From: Hyparrhenia diplandra
Lineage: Eukaryota > Streptophyta > Magnoliopsida > Poales > Poaceae
Direction of reading: 5' to 3'
Assembly (NCBI GenBank): GCA_015847255.1
Contig: JADLZK010011196.1
Location: 1 to 64,000 of the forward strand
Length of the DNA: 64,000 nucleotides
Shown in pieces: positions 47,038 to 58,026 of the stretch. The notes beneath the pieces are model-generated. The model was not told where the DNA came from, ran no database searches, and saw nothing but the letters and a program-made list of their open reading frames with translations. Position numbers and translations under genes: made by a program. Within the stretch, counting starts at the first letter, position 1; each line of letters begins with the position of its first letter.

Positions 47038-50000
47038 TGTGGGGGATCGATATTTGGGGCATCCCTAAGTGGCGGCTCAACTTGAAACAAAGAGTCTGGG
47101 ACGGTCCTGAACCACCGAATCCATAAAGCGCGCGACGAGATGGATCACCCCACCGCGACGCACGAAGTCATCACCAAGAACGAGCTCTCCGGTACCAGGC
47201 CGGAGCGCGGGCGACCGAGGGCTCAGCCCCTGCCTCGCTCGAGCTCTCGCCCGAACGAGCTCCCAAGACAAGGAAAACCCTCCGTCATGTTCGAGCTCTC
47301 ATCAACGAGCTCCCCGGACCACACGACGCGCGGAGGCATCTGGAGACCTCTTTCCGCCTCGCTCGAGCTGCCTACGCAACGAGCTCTACGATCCCGCGCT
47401 CGTAGGGATTCGCTGGGAGCCCGTCCGCCTACCTTCCCGAGGAAGCCAGCGGTGAAGGGTCGAGATGGGGACTAGAGGGGGGGTGAATAGTCCTTTCTAA
47501 AACTAATTGCGCCGGCTAAACAAATATAATGCGGAATTGAAACTATTCGTTTAGCCAAGACTTCACCCCTCTAGCTGTGACTCTAAATCACCTCACAAAA
47601 GATCCTACACAAAGCAAATGAGGTGATAAGCCTAGCTTGAGCTCCTAACCGTTTCTATTGCAAGGTCACACAAACCTATGCACTAGTACTTCAAACAAGG
47701 GTGAGCTCCTACACAATTCTAATGAGCAAAAGCACAAAGCCAACCTAAGCTCACTAGATGCACAATGGACAAGGTGACACACGCCTAACCCAAGGGCTCA
47801 AAATACTTAGCTACACAAACTAAGCAAAGCAACTAACAAGCTACACAAGCTAGTAATTGCAAGAGCTACTCCACAAGCACAAGCACAAGATATATATGAA
47901 TGTAAATACAAAGCTTGTGATTTGGAGAATGCAAACCACCGAGAAGAGTAGACAAGTTGACACCGGTGATTTTTTACCGAGGTATCGGGAAGCTTGCCAA
48001 CTTCCCCCTACTCCTCGTTGTGTCGACCAACACCTTGGGTGGTTCCTTTGGTGTTTCACCTAGATGGTTCTTCGGTGTGACTCTCCGATCACTTGCCTCT
48101 CAAGGCACGCCCCGCAAGGCACCGCAAGACACCACTCTCAAGTGAGCCTATCACAAGGCACCAAGAAGACACCACACTCACAAGTGAGGTAACTCAAAGA
48201 CACGCTCTAGTAGTGATGCTCTTCGCGATCCCCGCAAGGTGAGCTCGAACCTCTCACAAATCCTCCTTCGGAGCACCGCACAATCTCCGTTGCGTGCTTC
48301 ACGAAGTCTCTTGCCACCAAGCCGTCTAGGAGGTGGCAACCTCCAAGAGAAACAAGCACTCCGGCTTGCAACACGATCACCTAGTGCCACGAATGCGATC
48401 TCTCAACGCAACGCACTAGAACTCGATCTCTCACTCAATCGGATGAACGATATCAAGCATATGTGAGTGAGAGGGCTCTCAAGCACTCTCAAGCATGGAC
48501 ACAAAGTCCCCAAGGTGCTAAGCACCAGCCATGGCCGAACACACCCTCTATTTATAGCCCCCAAGCCAAATAGAGCCATTGGTGCTTCAAACCACGGTTT
48601 TCTAGCAAGACCACGGGCCCGACCGACCCGGACTCACCGGCGAAGTCCGGTCCAGCGTCCGGTCGCTTCCCCTTCCGGCGGCCCGTCAGAACGGACAAGG
48701 CCATCGGGCCCACGGCTAACGGCAACTTCGAAGCGCCCGGCCACGAGGGGTCCGGTCGTGGACCGGAAGTATCCGGTCGGGTCCGTCGCAGCGTCCCGTG
48801 AAAACGCCGCGCGAGCTCTGCGCGAGACGCACCGGTCGGAAGGCGTCGGGTCGGCAACATGCTTCCGCCGGTCGCGTCCGGTCACCGTTTTCGCGAAAAC
48901 TCCACGAAACACCGACGCCTTCTCTTCGACATGCTACCCATCAAGTATACCAAACTTGAGCACGAGGAATAGCATGTTTTCACCACCAACTTGCATCCGG
49001 CGCAATAGAAAATATGCATCTCGTTTTCTCAAAAGCGCGAATCCCGCCTCGCAAGCTCGGCGGGAGGATGAGCAGATTCCCAAACCCAACTCAACCCCGC
49101 AATCACCGCCGCCTTTGCAAATGTGCCAACACCACCAAGTGTACATCACCATGTGCATGTGTGTTAGCTTTTTCACAATCATTTCAAAGGCCCGGTTAGC
49201 TCTTACCACGCCACTCGATCCTAACACATCGTAAAGTTAGATCGCTCAAGTGGCACTAGATGACCGATATGCAAACAAGTTTGCCCCTCTAGATAGTACG
49301 GCCATCTATCCTAAATCCGGTCATAAACTTCTCTAAGCACCAATGACCGGGCGAAATGAAATGCCCTATAGGTTATACCTTTGCCTTGCGCATTTCCATT
49401 CCGCTCCATCTCCAAGTGCCGATGCAACACATGCACCAACACGATCACCAAATGATATGATCCACTTCATATCACCACGTGACACTATTGGTCCATCGAT
49501 CTTGACCTCACTTGCTCTTCACCGTTAAGGTCGGTCCGTCGGGCGCCAAGTCTTGCCCAAGCTTCACCGCCTCGCGGTCCATCGCTTTCACCGCCTCGAC
49601 TTGCCCTTCACACTTGCAACCGGTCCATCAAGCCAAGTCTTGTCTTGATCTTCACTACCTTGGTCACATGACTCCATGTCATGTTTCATATGCAATAAAG
49701 CTCCTTCATTGCACCATCATGAGTGAACTAATCTCCCGTGTATTATCTCAATCACACATATTAGTTCACCTAATGTTGACACTCAATTACCAAAAACCAC
49801 AAGGGACCTTTCAAGCGGGTACGGGAGTTGGTCAACCACTCCCCCGACAAGCTCAACCACTCCCCGACAAGCGCCAGAGCCGCGTGGGGGATCTGATGGC
49901 GAGGGAGAGGCGATGGATTCACCCGGCCATGCCCCGCCGCATTCAACCGCTCCCCTACAGTGCCGCGAGGGTACGTCCGACGCACGCCCACCTCAGCCGC

Positions 50001-50579
50001 GGTATGGCGACGCCCATACGGAGGGGACGCGTTCCAACTACGATTGAAGACAAGGCGACGACCGACCACCGTCCAGACCGGGAATCCCGTGTACGACGAC
50101 GACCAATTGCGACGCCGTGGACATCCCCGAGCTCGGGACGAGCTCTCCCCCGTATGACGAGCTCGTTACCCGGCTCCTTTGCGCTATCACCCCGTAATTA
50201 CATCTCTCTCTCTCTCTCTTTGGTCCTCGACCGCAGGTGGCACCCATGTACACTCCCCTTGCAACTATATAAAGGGGAACCTTGCCACCCGGTTGGGGTG
50301 GACTCTCGGACTTATAGCATTCCGGCCTCACTCATCCATCCTCCTCACGATATTGGCTCTTGCCTCAATCACAGAGACTTGGGAGCCCGCTCCCTCTCTC
50401 GCCCAGCTTGTACTAGCCCCGGTATGAGCATTTGAGCTCGGATAGTGATCTCCACTAGACTAGGGTGCGCGATTTGCCCCGAACCAATATATACATCTTG
50501 TGTCATTGTCTCTAGAGCTAGGCCCCCTGAGCACACTCGGCGGGACGACATCGTGACAAAGTGGTATTAGACCACGATA
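47038..50579 (+). mobile_element. Gypsy-type LTR with primer-binding-site remnant, carrying a nested LTR
   Basis: The unit starts TGTGGGGGATCGATATTTGG at 47038. It has a TATA box (CTATATAAAGGGG near 50266) and ends its LTR with GACATCGTGACA at 50558. After AAG comes TGGTATTAGACCACG, similar to a tRNA-Met primer-binding site. Only about 21 bp of internal sequence remain before ACCTT at 50580-50584, and the same ACCTT is at 47033-47037, consistent with a 5-bp target duplication. No gag-pol is present. Without the nested insertion the LTR is about 1.16 kb. No reading frame inside is called. Confidence 0.7.
47453..49813 (-). mobile_element. Solo LTR (2361 bp) with 5-bp target duplication AGCGG
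   Basis: Plus-strand ends are TGAAGGGTCGAGATGG and GGGACCTTTCA, imperfect TG...CA inverted termini. AGCGG flanks both sides (47448-47452 and 49814-49818). On the minus strand it begins TGAAAGGTCCCTTGTGG and contains CTATTCACCCCCCCTCTAG near its end, a combination familiar from large grass LTR retrotransposons. There is no PBS, polypurine tract or coding domain, so it is best explained as a solo LTR made by LTR-LTR recombination. It is nested inside the gypsy-type LTR. Open frames within it are not coding. Confidence 0.88.
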
Positions 50580-50713
50580 ACCTTTTTTTCTTTTCTTTTT
50601 AAAATTTATTGTGGTTGATTTTTTTTGAAAAATCATGGTAAATCACGTAAAAATCATAAAATAGAAAGTTTAATTTTGTTGGACTCTACATGAGTAAATC
50701 TACACTATGAGTA

Positions 50714-50948
50714 CTCCCTCCGTCCAAAAAAAAAAGAGTGTCGTTTTAGGTTTTTAGGGCATCATGTTTGACCGCTCGTCTTATTCAAAAAATTTATATA
50801 AATTATAAAATAAATAAATCATTATTAAAGTATCTCTAGTGATAAAATAAGTCATAACAAAATAAATAATATTTATAAAAATAATGTGAATAAGACGGAT
50901 GGTCAAACAACAAGTCAACAAAACTCTTTTTTTTTGGGGCGGAGAGAG
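50714..50948. mobile_element. Stowaway-like MITE
   Basis: Ends CTCCCTCCGTCC and GGGGCGGAGAGAG form inverted repeats between TA dinucleotides (50712-50713 and 50949-50950). Inner segments GTTTGACCGCTCGTCTTATT and AATAAGACGGATGGTCAAAC extend the palindrome. Same family as the copy at 52.5 kb. Confidence 0.88.
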
Positions 50949-52489
50949 TATATAATATGTACTCCTCTATACCAGCAAAGTGAGTATGTTATTCTAAGCA
51001 TCAACGGGTACCAAGGAGGGCTAGAAAACCTACACAAACGTGAACAAGATGAGGTTGTAGAGTACTAGTATGTACAACAAGCATAGTACTAGTACCCGAA
51101 GTGAGAGGGAGGGGATAGAGGTTCCGTGTGGCACACAAACCGAAAGGTAGTACTAGTACGTAGGAGTTGCCAGACTGCCTGGGTAGCCTAGGTACCTAAA
51201 ACGATAGTCTTACGGGTCAAACTCCAAATGCTACGACAACCATCTTTATGGGACGGAGCCACGGAGAGAGTATGCTTTAATAATTTTTTTGTTATAGATA
51301 TAGATCTACACTATCTATAATTAATTAAAATAATTCATAAGTACAGTTTCTATAGTCTAATTATAGTGAATTTTTATGATGTCTTAATTATTGTATGCTT
51401 AAACTATAGTAAAAATTTTATACTTATTGGATTATGTATAACTTATTTATTTAGATTTAACAAAGCGTAAACCCTAAATAAAATTGTAACTAATAATTGT
51501 TAGGCCAGTGATTTCACAGGATTCTCGGGGTAGAGAGTCCCTTTTGTCAGGGTCAGCTGAGACCCCGGTAGAATTTGGCAAATTAGCAGAAATTGCGTAT
51601 GTGTTGATATAACAATCTTAGCTAACTTCGCCGTATCTGTAGGGGATAAGGTATGATGGCCCTCCGTCTCTGTCACGGTCCATGGTAGGCAGTGCCTTCA
51701 ATGCAAGAGCTGGTGACGTGGACTGGTTCGTTCAAAAATGGGTATCGTTTTCGGCTGGGGCGGGTTTGTGTTGAGTTGTACACAGTACTACGTACCGTGC
51801 TACACTACTAACGAAATAGTTAATAGTGCAACGCTAAGTGGAAATTTACACCCACCTGAATGTGTTGTACCTACGACCAATTTTGTGATGCTTATAAGCA
51901 CAAAAAATGAGTGTAGTGTTCATCCTGGTTGGTACCCGTTGCTACAAAGTGACGCGTGGCGGATCTATCTGTCTCTCTCTCTATATATAGAGAGAGAAAT
52001 AATGAGGTACGAGTAGCTTAGCTTAATCAGTTAATCTTTTCGAAATCACGCGTGTGCGTGTATTGTTTTAAGAGAAAAAGGAGTTTAAGCGAGATGCCCA
52101 AGAGCAGGGCGAAACAAGCACATAACAAAGATCACCGGCTCTATCGGTGCAGCAAAGTTAGTTGTACTAAGTATACGTAAACAATTGTGCGACCAAACCG
52201 ACGCGCGTGCGTGCCCGTCAAGGGTCCAACAGGCCTTCCCTGTCCTGCCCCGCCGTGGCACGCTTCCGATTGCCATAGCAGGCTGCGCGCAGCCTCCCTC
52301 TCCCGCGTTGGGGACTTCACAGCCTCGCCAAAAGCTTGAACAAAGCCTCGCCAAAAAGCTTAACCAGGTAATCTTAAGATAATTTTCTGTATTACGATCA
52401 AGACAGGGCACGGTGGTTAAAAACTTACTGTACTGGCCCACAGGGACCGTCATGGCGTCATCCGGCACTGACCTGCCAACTCCCCTCCG
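50949..52489. other. Gene-free interval
   Basis: No recognised gene. A part near 51.39-51.43 kb (GTATGCTTAAACTATAGTAA) weakly resembles the interior of the TIR element at 60.9 kb and may be its displaced right half. A 22-bp tandem phrase AGCCTCGCCAAAAAGCTT-like lies near 52320-52363. Confidence 0.4.
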
Positions 52490-52709
52490 TCCCATGGAGT
52501 TCGTCGTTTTTTTTTTTGAACTTCACGTGTTTTGACCATCCGTTTTATTCAAAATATTTATGCAAATCATAAAATAAATTAATCAATATTTAAGTATCTT
52601 CATTGATAAAATAAGTTGTAACAAAATAAATTATATTTGTGTAAAAAATTTAAATAAGACGAAGATATAATAAAATGGCGCGGAGACAAACTCAGCGGGA
52701 CGAAGGGAG
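52490..52709. mobile_element. Stowaway-like MITE, second copy
   Basis: Left end CTCCCCTCCGTCCCATGG, right end GCGGGACGAAGGGAG followed by TA. The interior shares TTTTATTCAAAATATTTATG and GATAAAATAAGTTGTAACAA with the copy at 50714-50948. The left TA is degraded. Confidence 0.82.
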
Positions 52710-54327
52710 TACACTACACCCCGACGAGTTTTTACTTTACTAGTAATCCGCACCGCACGGTGGATGCCGAGGATGAGAGGGACGAGTGAGCAGCTGCCAT
52801 GATTGCACCGCGTCAAATGTGTCCAAATTCTCGTGCACTGCTCGTCGGCGTTCAGACATCCGTCCGGGCTTTGGCGCTTTGCCCGGATCGGAAGAAACCT
52901 GCCCAGCCAGCTCAGCAGTTCCAGCCAGAGTAGTACGGGATTACCGGCATGTGCAGCTTTCATTGCTGACACCTACGGCTAACTGCATGCCTCTGACGAC
53001 AGAATGTCGCTTCTCATTTTGTCATGCCCGCTTGCCCACTACAATCTCACGCCATGAATTTACAACCCTGTCAGCTGTAAGTTTAAACATGGTCGACTTA
53101 AGCATTTCGGTTGGTTATACAAAACGAGTATAGAAAGAAAGAACCGGTAACAGAAAACTTGTAATACCCCCAACAAAAAGAAAAATTATGTACGTGTTTT
53201 GTAATGCACAGGCCACCCCTAACAAAAAGAGAAATTAAGACCATGTAGTATCAATTTCTTGGTCCTAAAAAAAAAAAAAAAAAAAAATCTTGGTCCTGAG
53301 CAAGTAAAAGTAGCAAACTAGTTTTTCGCAAAAACTATTTTCTATTTAATTTCTTATCTCATAGTAGATTTTTTTTTTTTTTTATGCAATGAGACCAAAT
53401 TCTCATAGGACACAAAGGAAAAACTAAAAAAGAAAGACACTTTTTTTTTTACTACAAGAAAACTAGCTATTTGTTTTTGTGTATTTCTATTGCATAATTA
53501 ATTACTACAACTATAATCATGGTTAGCTATTGTACGAATAATGAAAAAATTATGGGAATTACAAAATTCTTAAATCGATAAATATTTGTTTGCCCTTTTT
53601 TTTTTTCTCGCCAGCTCTGCCGCTGGCACCGTGCAACCTGGGTCTTATGTTTTGGTGCTTGTCCTTACGCTACTACGTCCAATACTAACTATTTTATTAT
53701 AGAAAATGAATTAAATAACCATGCGCACTCGCGGAGATACCTTTAGGTACTTTAGCCATGAAAGGGCCATCTGAAACTTCTTTGCGCCCAGCAGCAGGCA
53801 GCAGGGTTCAAAATACTTCAAAAAGCGTTCAACGTTTCAACGGGTCACAATAGAAAAACGCGAAATGACCACTACGACGCTGAGTGTACTTTCAAAGTGA
53901 TGTTGCTATTGAGAATTTTATTTTTGTAGATAAAACATAAATAATTACCACATTGTACCCCCTAAAAACTAGCACACTAATCGAAAGAAACACTTAAACT
54001 TATGAAGATTTAACGGTTTACATTTTAAAATATAAAATCACAAAGTAGACATGTAATCTTTCGTTTTCCTATCCATGTGGCCGGACAAAGAAGCCAAGTT
54101 TGTCAACGCGACAAGGCAAGGCAATTATGAATCTACCTCGTATACGGCTGCAAATCAAAGATGAGAGCACAAATTCTATTATGTCGTGCTGGATCGAGCC
54201 GTCAACCCAACCACTTTCCACCAAGCCTTTTGACTTGGCACCTCATGTCTCTAAAGCATCAGCTAGACGGACACTGCCACTCATCCATCAGCAGAAGCTC
54301 TTGTCTTGCGTTGGTTCGCCGTGCAGG
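52710..54327. other. Intergenic DNA and promoter side of CRK-F
   Basis: AT-rich with long A and T runs. No recognised gene. A W-box TTGACT occurs at about 54230, roughly 100 bp upstream of the CRK-F start codon. Confidence 0.4.
53267..53287 (+). repeat. 21-A insertion flanked by 10-bp direct repeats
   Basis: TCTTGGTCCT is present at 53257-53266 and 53288-53297. Between them are 21 consecutive A, a tail-only insertion. Confidence 0.85.
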
Positions 54328-57145
54328 ATGGAGCTCGACATGGGCGCTCTCCCCTGCCTCTTGGTCCTTGTCCTCGTGTCGTCCTCCCTGTCGCTCGCGC
54401 TGCTCGTGCCCCGCGCCGCCGCGTACTCGGAGTACTCGTGCAACGGCACCACGGGCAACTTCACGTCCGGCAGCGCGTTCGGCGCCAACCTGGCGCGCCT
54501 GGTCGCGTCGCTGCCCGCCAACGCCTCCTCCTCCGCGTCGCTCTTCGCCTCGGCGTCCGTCGGCGCGGCCCCGGACACGGCGTACGGGCTCGCGCTCTGC
54601 CGCGGCGACGTCGCGGACCCGCGGGTCTGCTCGGCGTGCCTCGCCGACGCGTTCGGCAGGCTGCGGCGCCTGTGCGGCGCCGACAGGGACGCCACGCTCT
54701 ACGCCGACCTGTGCACGGCGCGCTACTCCGGCGGGGACTTCCTGTCGCGCGCCGACGACAACTCCCCGGTCATCAACGCGCTGGACGTGAACGGGTCGAC
54801 CTACTACGGGTGGGACGCCCGGAACGCGACGAGCCGGACGCTGTTCCTGTCGCTGGTGGGCACGCTTTTCTCGGAGATGGCCATGTACGCCGCCTACAAC
54901 TCGTCGGCGTACCGCATGTTCGCGAGCGCCGCCATGTACGTGAACCCGCAGCTGCCCACGGTGTACGGCTTCGTGCAGTGCACGCCGGACCTGTCGCGGG
55001 CGCAGTGCTGGGACTGCTTCCAGGTGCTCCAGGACCAGAACCGGCGGTGGTACGACGGCCGCGAGGGCGGGCGCATCCTCGGCGTCCGATGCAGCTTCCG
55101 CTACGAGGCGTACCATTTCTTCGACGGCATGCCGGAGGTCAGGATCGGACTCAAGGCCGACCCATCTTCTTCACCATCTCCTCCGGATAATAACCAGGGT
55201 AAACACGCACGCAGTTTCCATTCCGTTCCCCTTTTGTTTTGATCGATCATTTGGAAACGCATGGTCTGTTTGTTACTATTGTTCATTAGTGTATTTTTTA
55301 ATGTAAACGATGTAGAAAGCAATCACAAGGTGGTTTTAATTGTCGCTCTCGTCGTATCAATCACGGTGTTATCTGCTATGATTGTTGCCGGCCTTGTGAT
55401 GATCAGAGCACGACGAAAAAGGACCGGTAAGCAGATGCCGACCACTGCCAGATCGTCGCATTTTTTGGGGAAAAAATCTTCATCTTGGATAGAGAACTGC
55501 ATCACTAACTGTCAGAAGAAAAATAATACTCCAATGCAGAGAAGAAGAGGAAGCTGCAGCTGGAGGCACAATCCCGGAACAGCTCCGCGACAGAGGACGC
55601 GCTGAAGCTGTGGCGGATCGAGGAGAGCAGCTCCGAGTTCACGCTGTACGACTTCGCCGAGCTGGCGGCCGCGACCGGCGGTTTCTCCGACGAGAACCTG
55701 CTCGGCAGAGGCGGCTTCGGCCCCCGTCTACAAGGCAAGCTGGCGTTCCATTTCTGGTTTCCAACGCTTGTGATCATGTGTCATCCATGACTGACTCTGA
55801 TCGATTCGGCCGCGTACGTACGTGCACAGGGGAAGCTGCCGGACGGCGCCGAGGTGGCGGTGAAGCGTCTGGCGGCGCACTCCGGGCAGGGTCTGGAGGA
55901 GTTCAAGAACGAGATCCAGCTGATCGCCAAGCTGCAGCACACCAACCTGGTGCGCCTCGTCGGCTGCTGCGTGCAGGAGGAGGAGAAGCTGCTGGCCTAC
56001 GAGTACATGCCCAACCGCAGCCTCAACTTGTTCATCTTCGACCAGCAACGGGGGACATTGCTGGACTGGGAGAAGCGGCGGCGCATTATCGACGGCATCG
56101 CGCAGGGGCTGCTCTACCTACACAAGCACTCACGGGTGAGGATCATCCACCGGGACCTCAAGGCCAGCAACATTTTGCTGGATAAGGACCTGAACCCCAA
56201 GATCTCCGACTTCGGCATGGCCAGGATCTTTGGATCCAACATGACCGAAGCCAACACCAACAGAGTCGTCGGCACATAGTAAGTTTTGTTTTTACAAACA
56301 TCCGTTGCTTGCTGCTACTCTTGAAAGCTTTGTGGTCGGTCGCTAATGGTGGTTTTGTTTAACGAGTTAGTGGGTATATGGCTCCTGAGTATGCTTCGGA
56401 GGGCATTTTCTCGGTGAAGTCGGACGTGTACAGCTTCGGCGTGTTGCTGCTGGAGATCGTGAGCGGGAAGAGGAACAGCGGCCACCACCACCACCACGGC
56501 GACTTCGTCAACCTCCTCGGATATGTGAGTTCTCCATGAGTCACTGCTGCTACTATACTATAAACAGTGACCGAACAACAACTACCTGACGACGTTCGAC
56601 CATATGCAATCCGTTGCGGCCTGCTATGTGGTCAACTCATTCACATCGACAGCAAGGCTGCCATGTGGAGAGAATTAAGGGAGGCTGCCATGTGGAGCTG
56701 TTTGGTCAACTCATTCACAACGACACTCTGACAGTGGCCGTGCTTAATTGCAATTGGTTTGGTTGATGATCTGTCGTCACAGGCATGGCAGCTGTGGAGG
56801 GAAGGGAGGGTGTTCGAGCTGATCGACCCGACGCTGGGCGAGTGCGGCGACGTGGCGACCATCGTGCGGTGCGTCAAGGTGGCGCTGCTGTGCGTGCAGG
56901 ACAGCGCCGCGGACCGCCCCACAATGGTGGACGTGACGGCGATGCTGCAGGCCACCGCCGGCGGTGGCGACGGAGCGCCGCTCCCGGACCCGAAGCGGCC
57001 GCCGCACTTCTCCCTCAGGGCGGCGACGACGTTCAGCAGCAGCAGCGACGACGACGGCGGGTCCGGGCTGCGGACGCGGACGCAGTGCACCACGTCGTGC
57101 AGCACCAACGACCTCACCATCACCTCCATCCACGAGGGCAGATGA
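54328..57145 (+). CDS. CRK-F: CRK complete except for one extra C
   Basis: Six-exon model: 54328-55198, 55316-55426, 55540-55734, 55830-56278, 56371-56524, 56783-57145. Signal peptide MELDMGALPCLLVLVLVSSS and onward, DUF26-1 with C-X9-C-X2-C (CRGDVADPRVCSAC), DUF26-2 with CTPDLSRAQCWDC, TM (VVLIVALVVSITVLSAMIVA), then kinase with GGFGP, VAVKRL, HRDLKASNILLDKDL, DFGMAR and APEYASEG. The five-C run at 55721-55725 has one base more than the four C in CRK-E; the extra C shifts the frame inside GGFGPVYK. Without it the model is 713 aa with all phases consistent. Intron 3 starts with GC (AAG/GCAAGC), a GC-AG intron. The start at 54328 places the signal peptide first. Either a recently broken gene or, quite possibly, a working gene with a sequencing error. 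Plasma-membrane immune/stress receptor role is inferred from the family. Confidence 0.88.
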
Positions 57146-58026
57146 TGATTTAGATTTTCGCAAACATCTTTTTGTTCATTGATGGCTGTACATGGTGTGT
57201 GAATGGGTTGACGATCGGCTGGCCGTTGTCGGCTTAGACGCAGGACGAGCTGTATGTGTGTGCCTGTGTGTTCTCTTGCTTTGAGATTGAGACCGTGACA
57301 GGTCACATGACGATCATTTACGTGTCGATGGTGCTCCGCTGTACAGATAAATGCTAGTATAATTAGGGACACGTTGCCGTGCTGCTTTCACACGGCGAAA
57401 GGTTGGTGGTGATATGTGATATGGGCGGCAGTGTTCATTGAAAAGGGGGATCTTGGATTTCCGTATCGGGCTCCTTCAGTTGCCTGCATGCCCTGGGCTG
57501 GCCACGCAATATCACAGGTAACCACTAATCCACGAAAGTTCATCGGATAATCTGATCATTTCGCAACTTTTCTTTTTTAAGAAAAAAAAACTAACATACT
57601 CAAAAATTTTATGTGTAACATTTTGCTTGAAAATATCTATCATCATAGCTTGTTATCCTATCTTTTCAATACATTTTTGTCATAATTTAACAGGCAAATT
57701 TGTCACAACAATTTTCCAGCATGACATTCATCAATTTTTATAACGAAACACACACATAAGTTAATAACACAAACTATGACACGTGTTGAAACTAGCATTG
57801 GAGGTTAGAGGGTTTCATCATTTCATCTAATCATCCCAGGAATCACAAGTCAATATTTACAGCTACTCTATGAAACCTTGCAATGAAATTGTTTCATTTA
57901 TCAGCCCAAACCCTTCCAGCTAACGTGGCACTCTTTGTAAAGCACGAAACAAAAATCCCGACTTACCAATACACTTTCAATCAGTACCAACATGTAAGAT
58001 ACACAAAACAAAATTACGCACATTAA
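57146..58026. other. 3' flanks of CRK-F and the augmin gene (convergent)
   Basis: CRK-F (+) and the augmin gene (-) converge here. No other gene is seen. The sequence is AT-rich from 57.5 kb. Confidence 0.5.

Noticed and set aside
48467..49234. 255-codon open frame
   Set aside because: It lies wholly inside the solo LTR at 47453-49813, has no recognisable domain, and its frame reflects GC-rich LTR composition.
49512..50435. 307-codon open frame
   Set aside because: It crosses the boundary between the nested solo LTR and the outer LTR at 49813, so it is an accident of insertion.
52320..52363. Candidate micro-insertion
   Set aside because: The repeat AGCCTCGCCAAAA...GCTT is a simple tandem duplication; no separate tail-like insert lies between copies.
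54100..54327. Upstream in-frame ATG for CRK-F (76 extra residues)
   Set aside because: The extension is not signal-peptide-like, and the signal peptide begins properly at 54328.
54259..55116. Long antisense open frame opposite CRK-F exon 1
   Set aside because: Same shadow effect; Arg/Val-rich nonsense composition and no motif.
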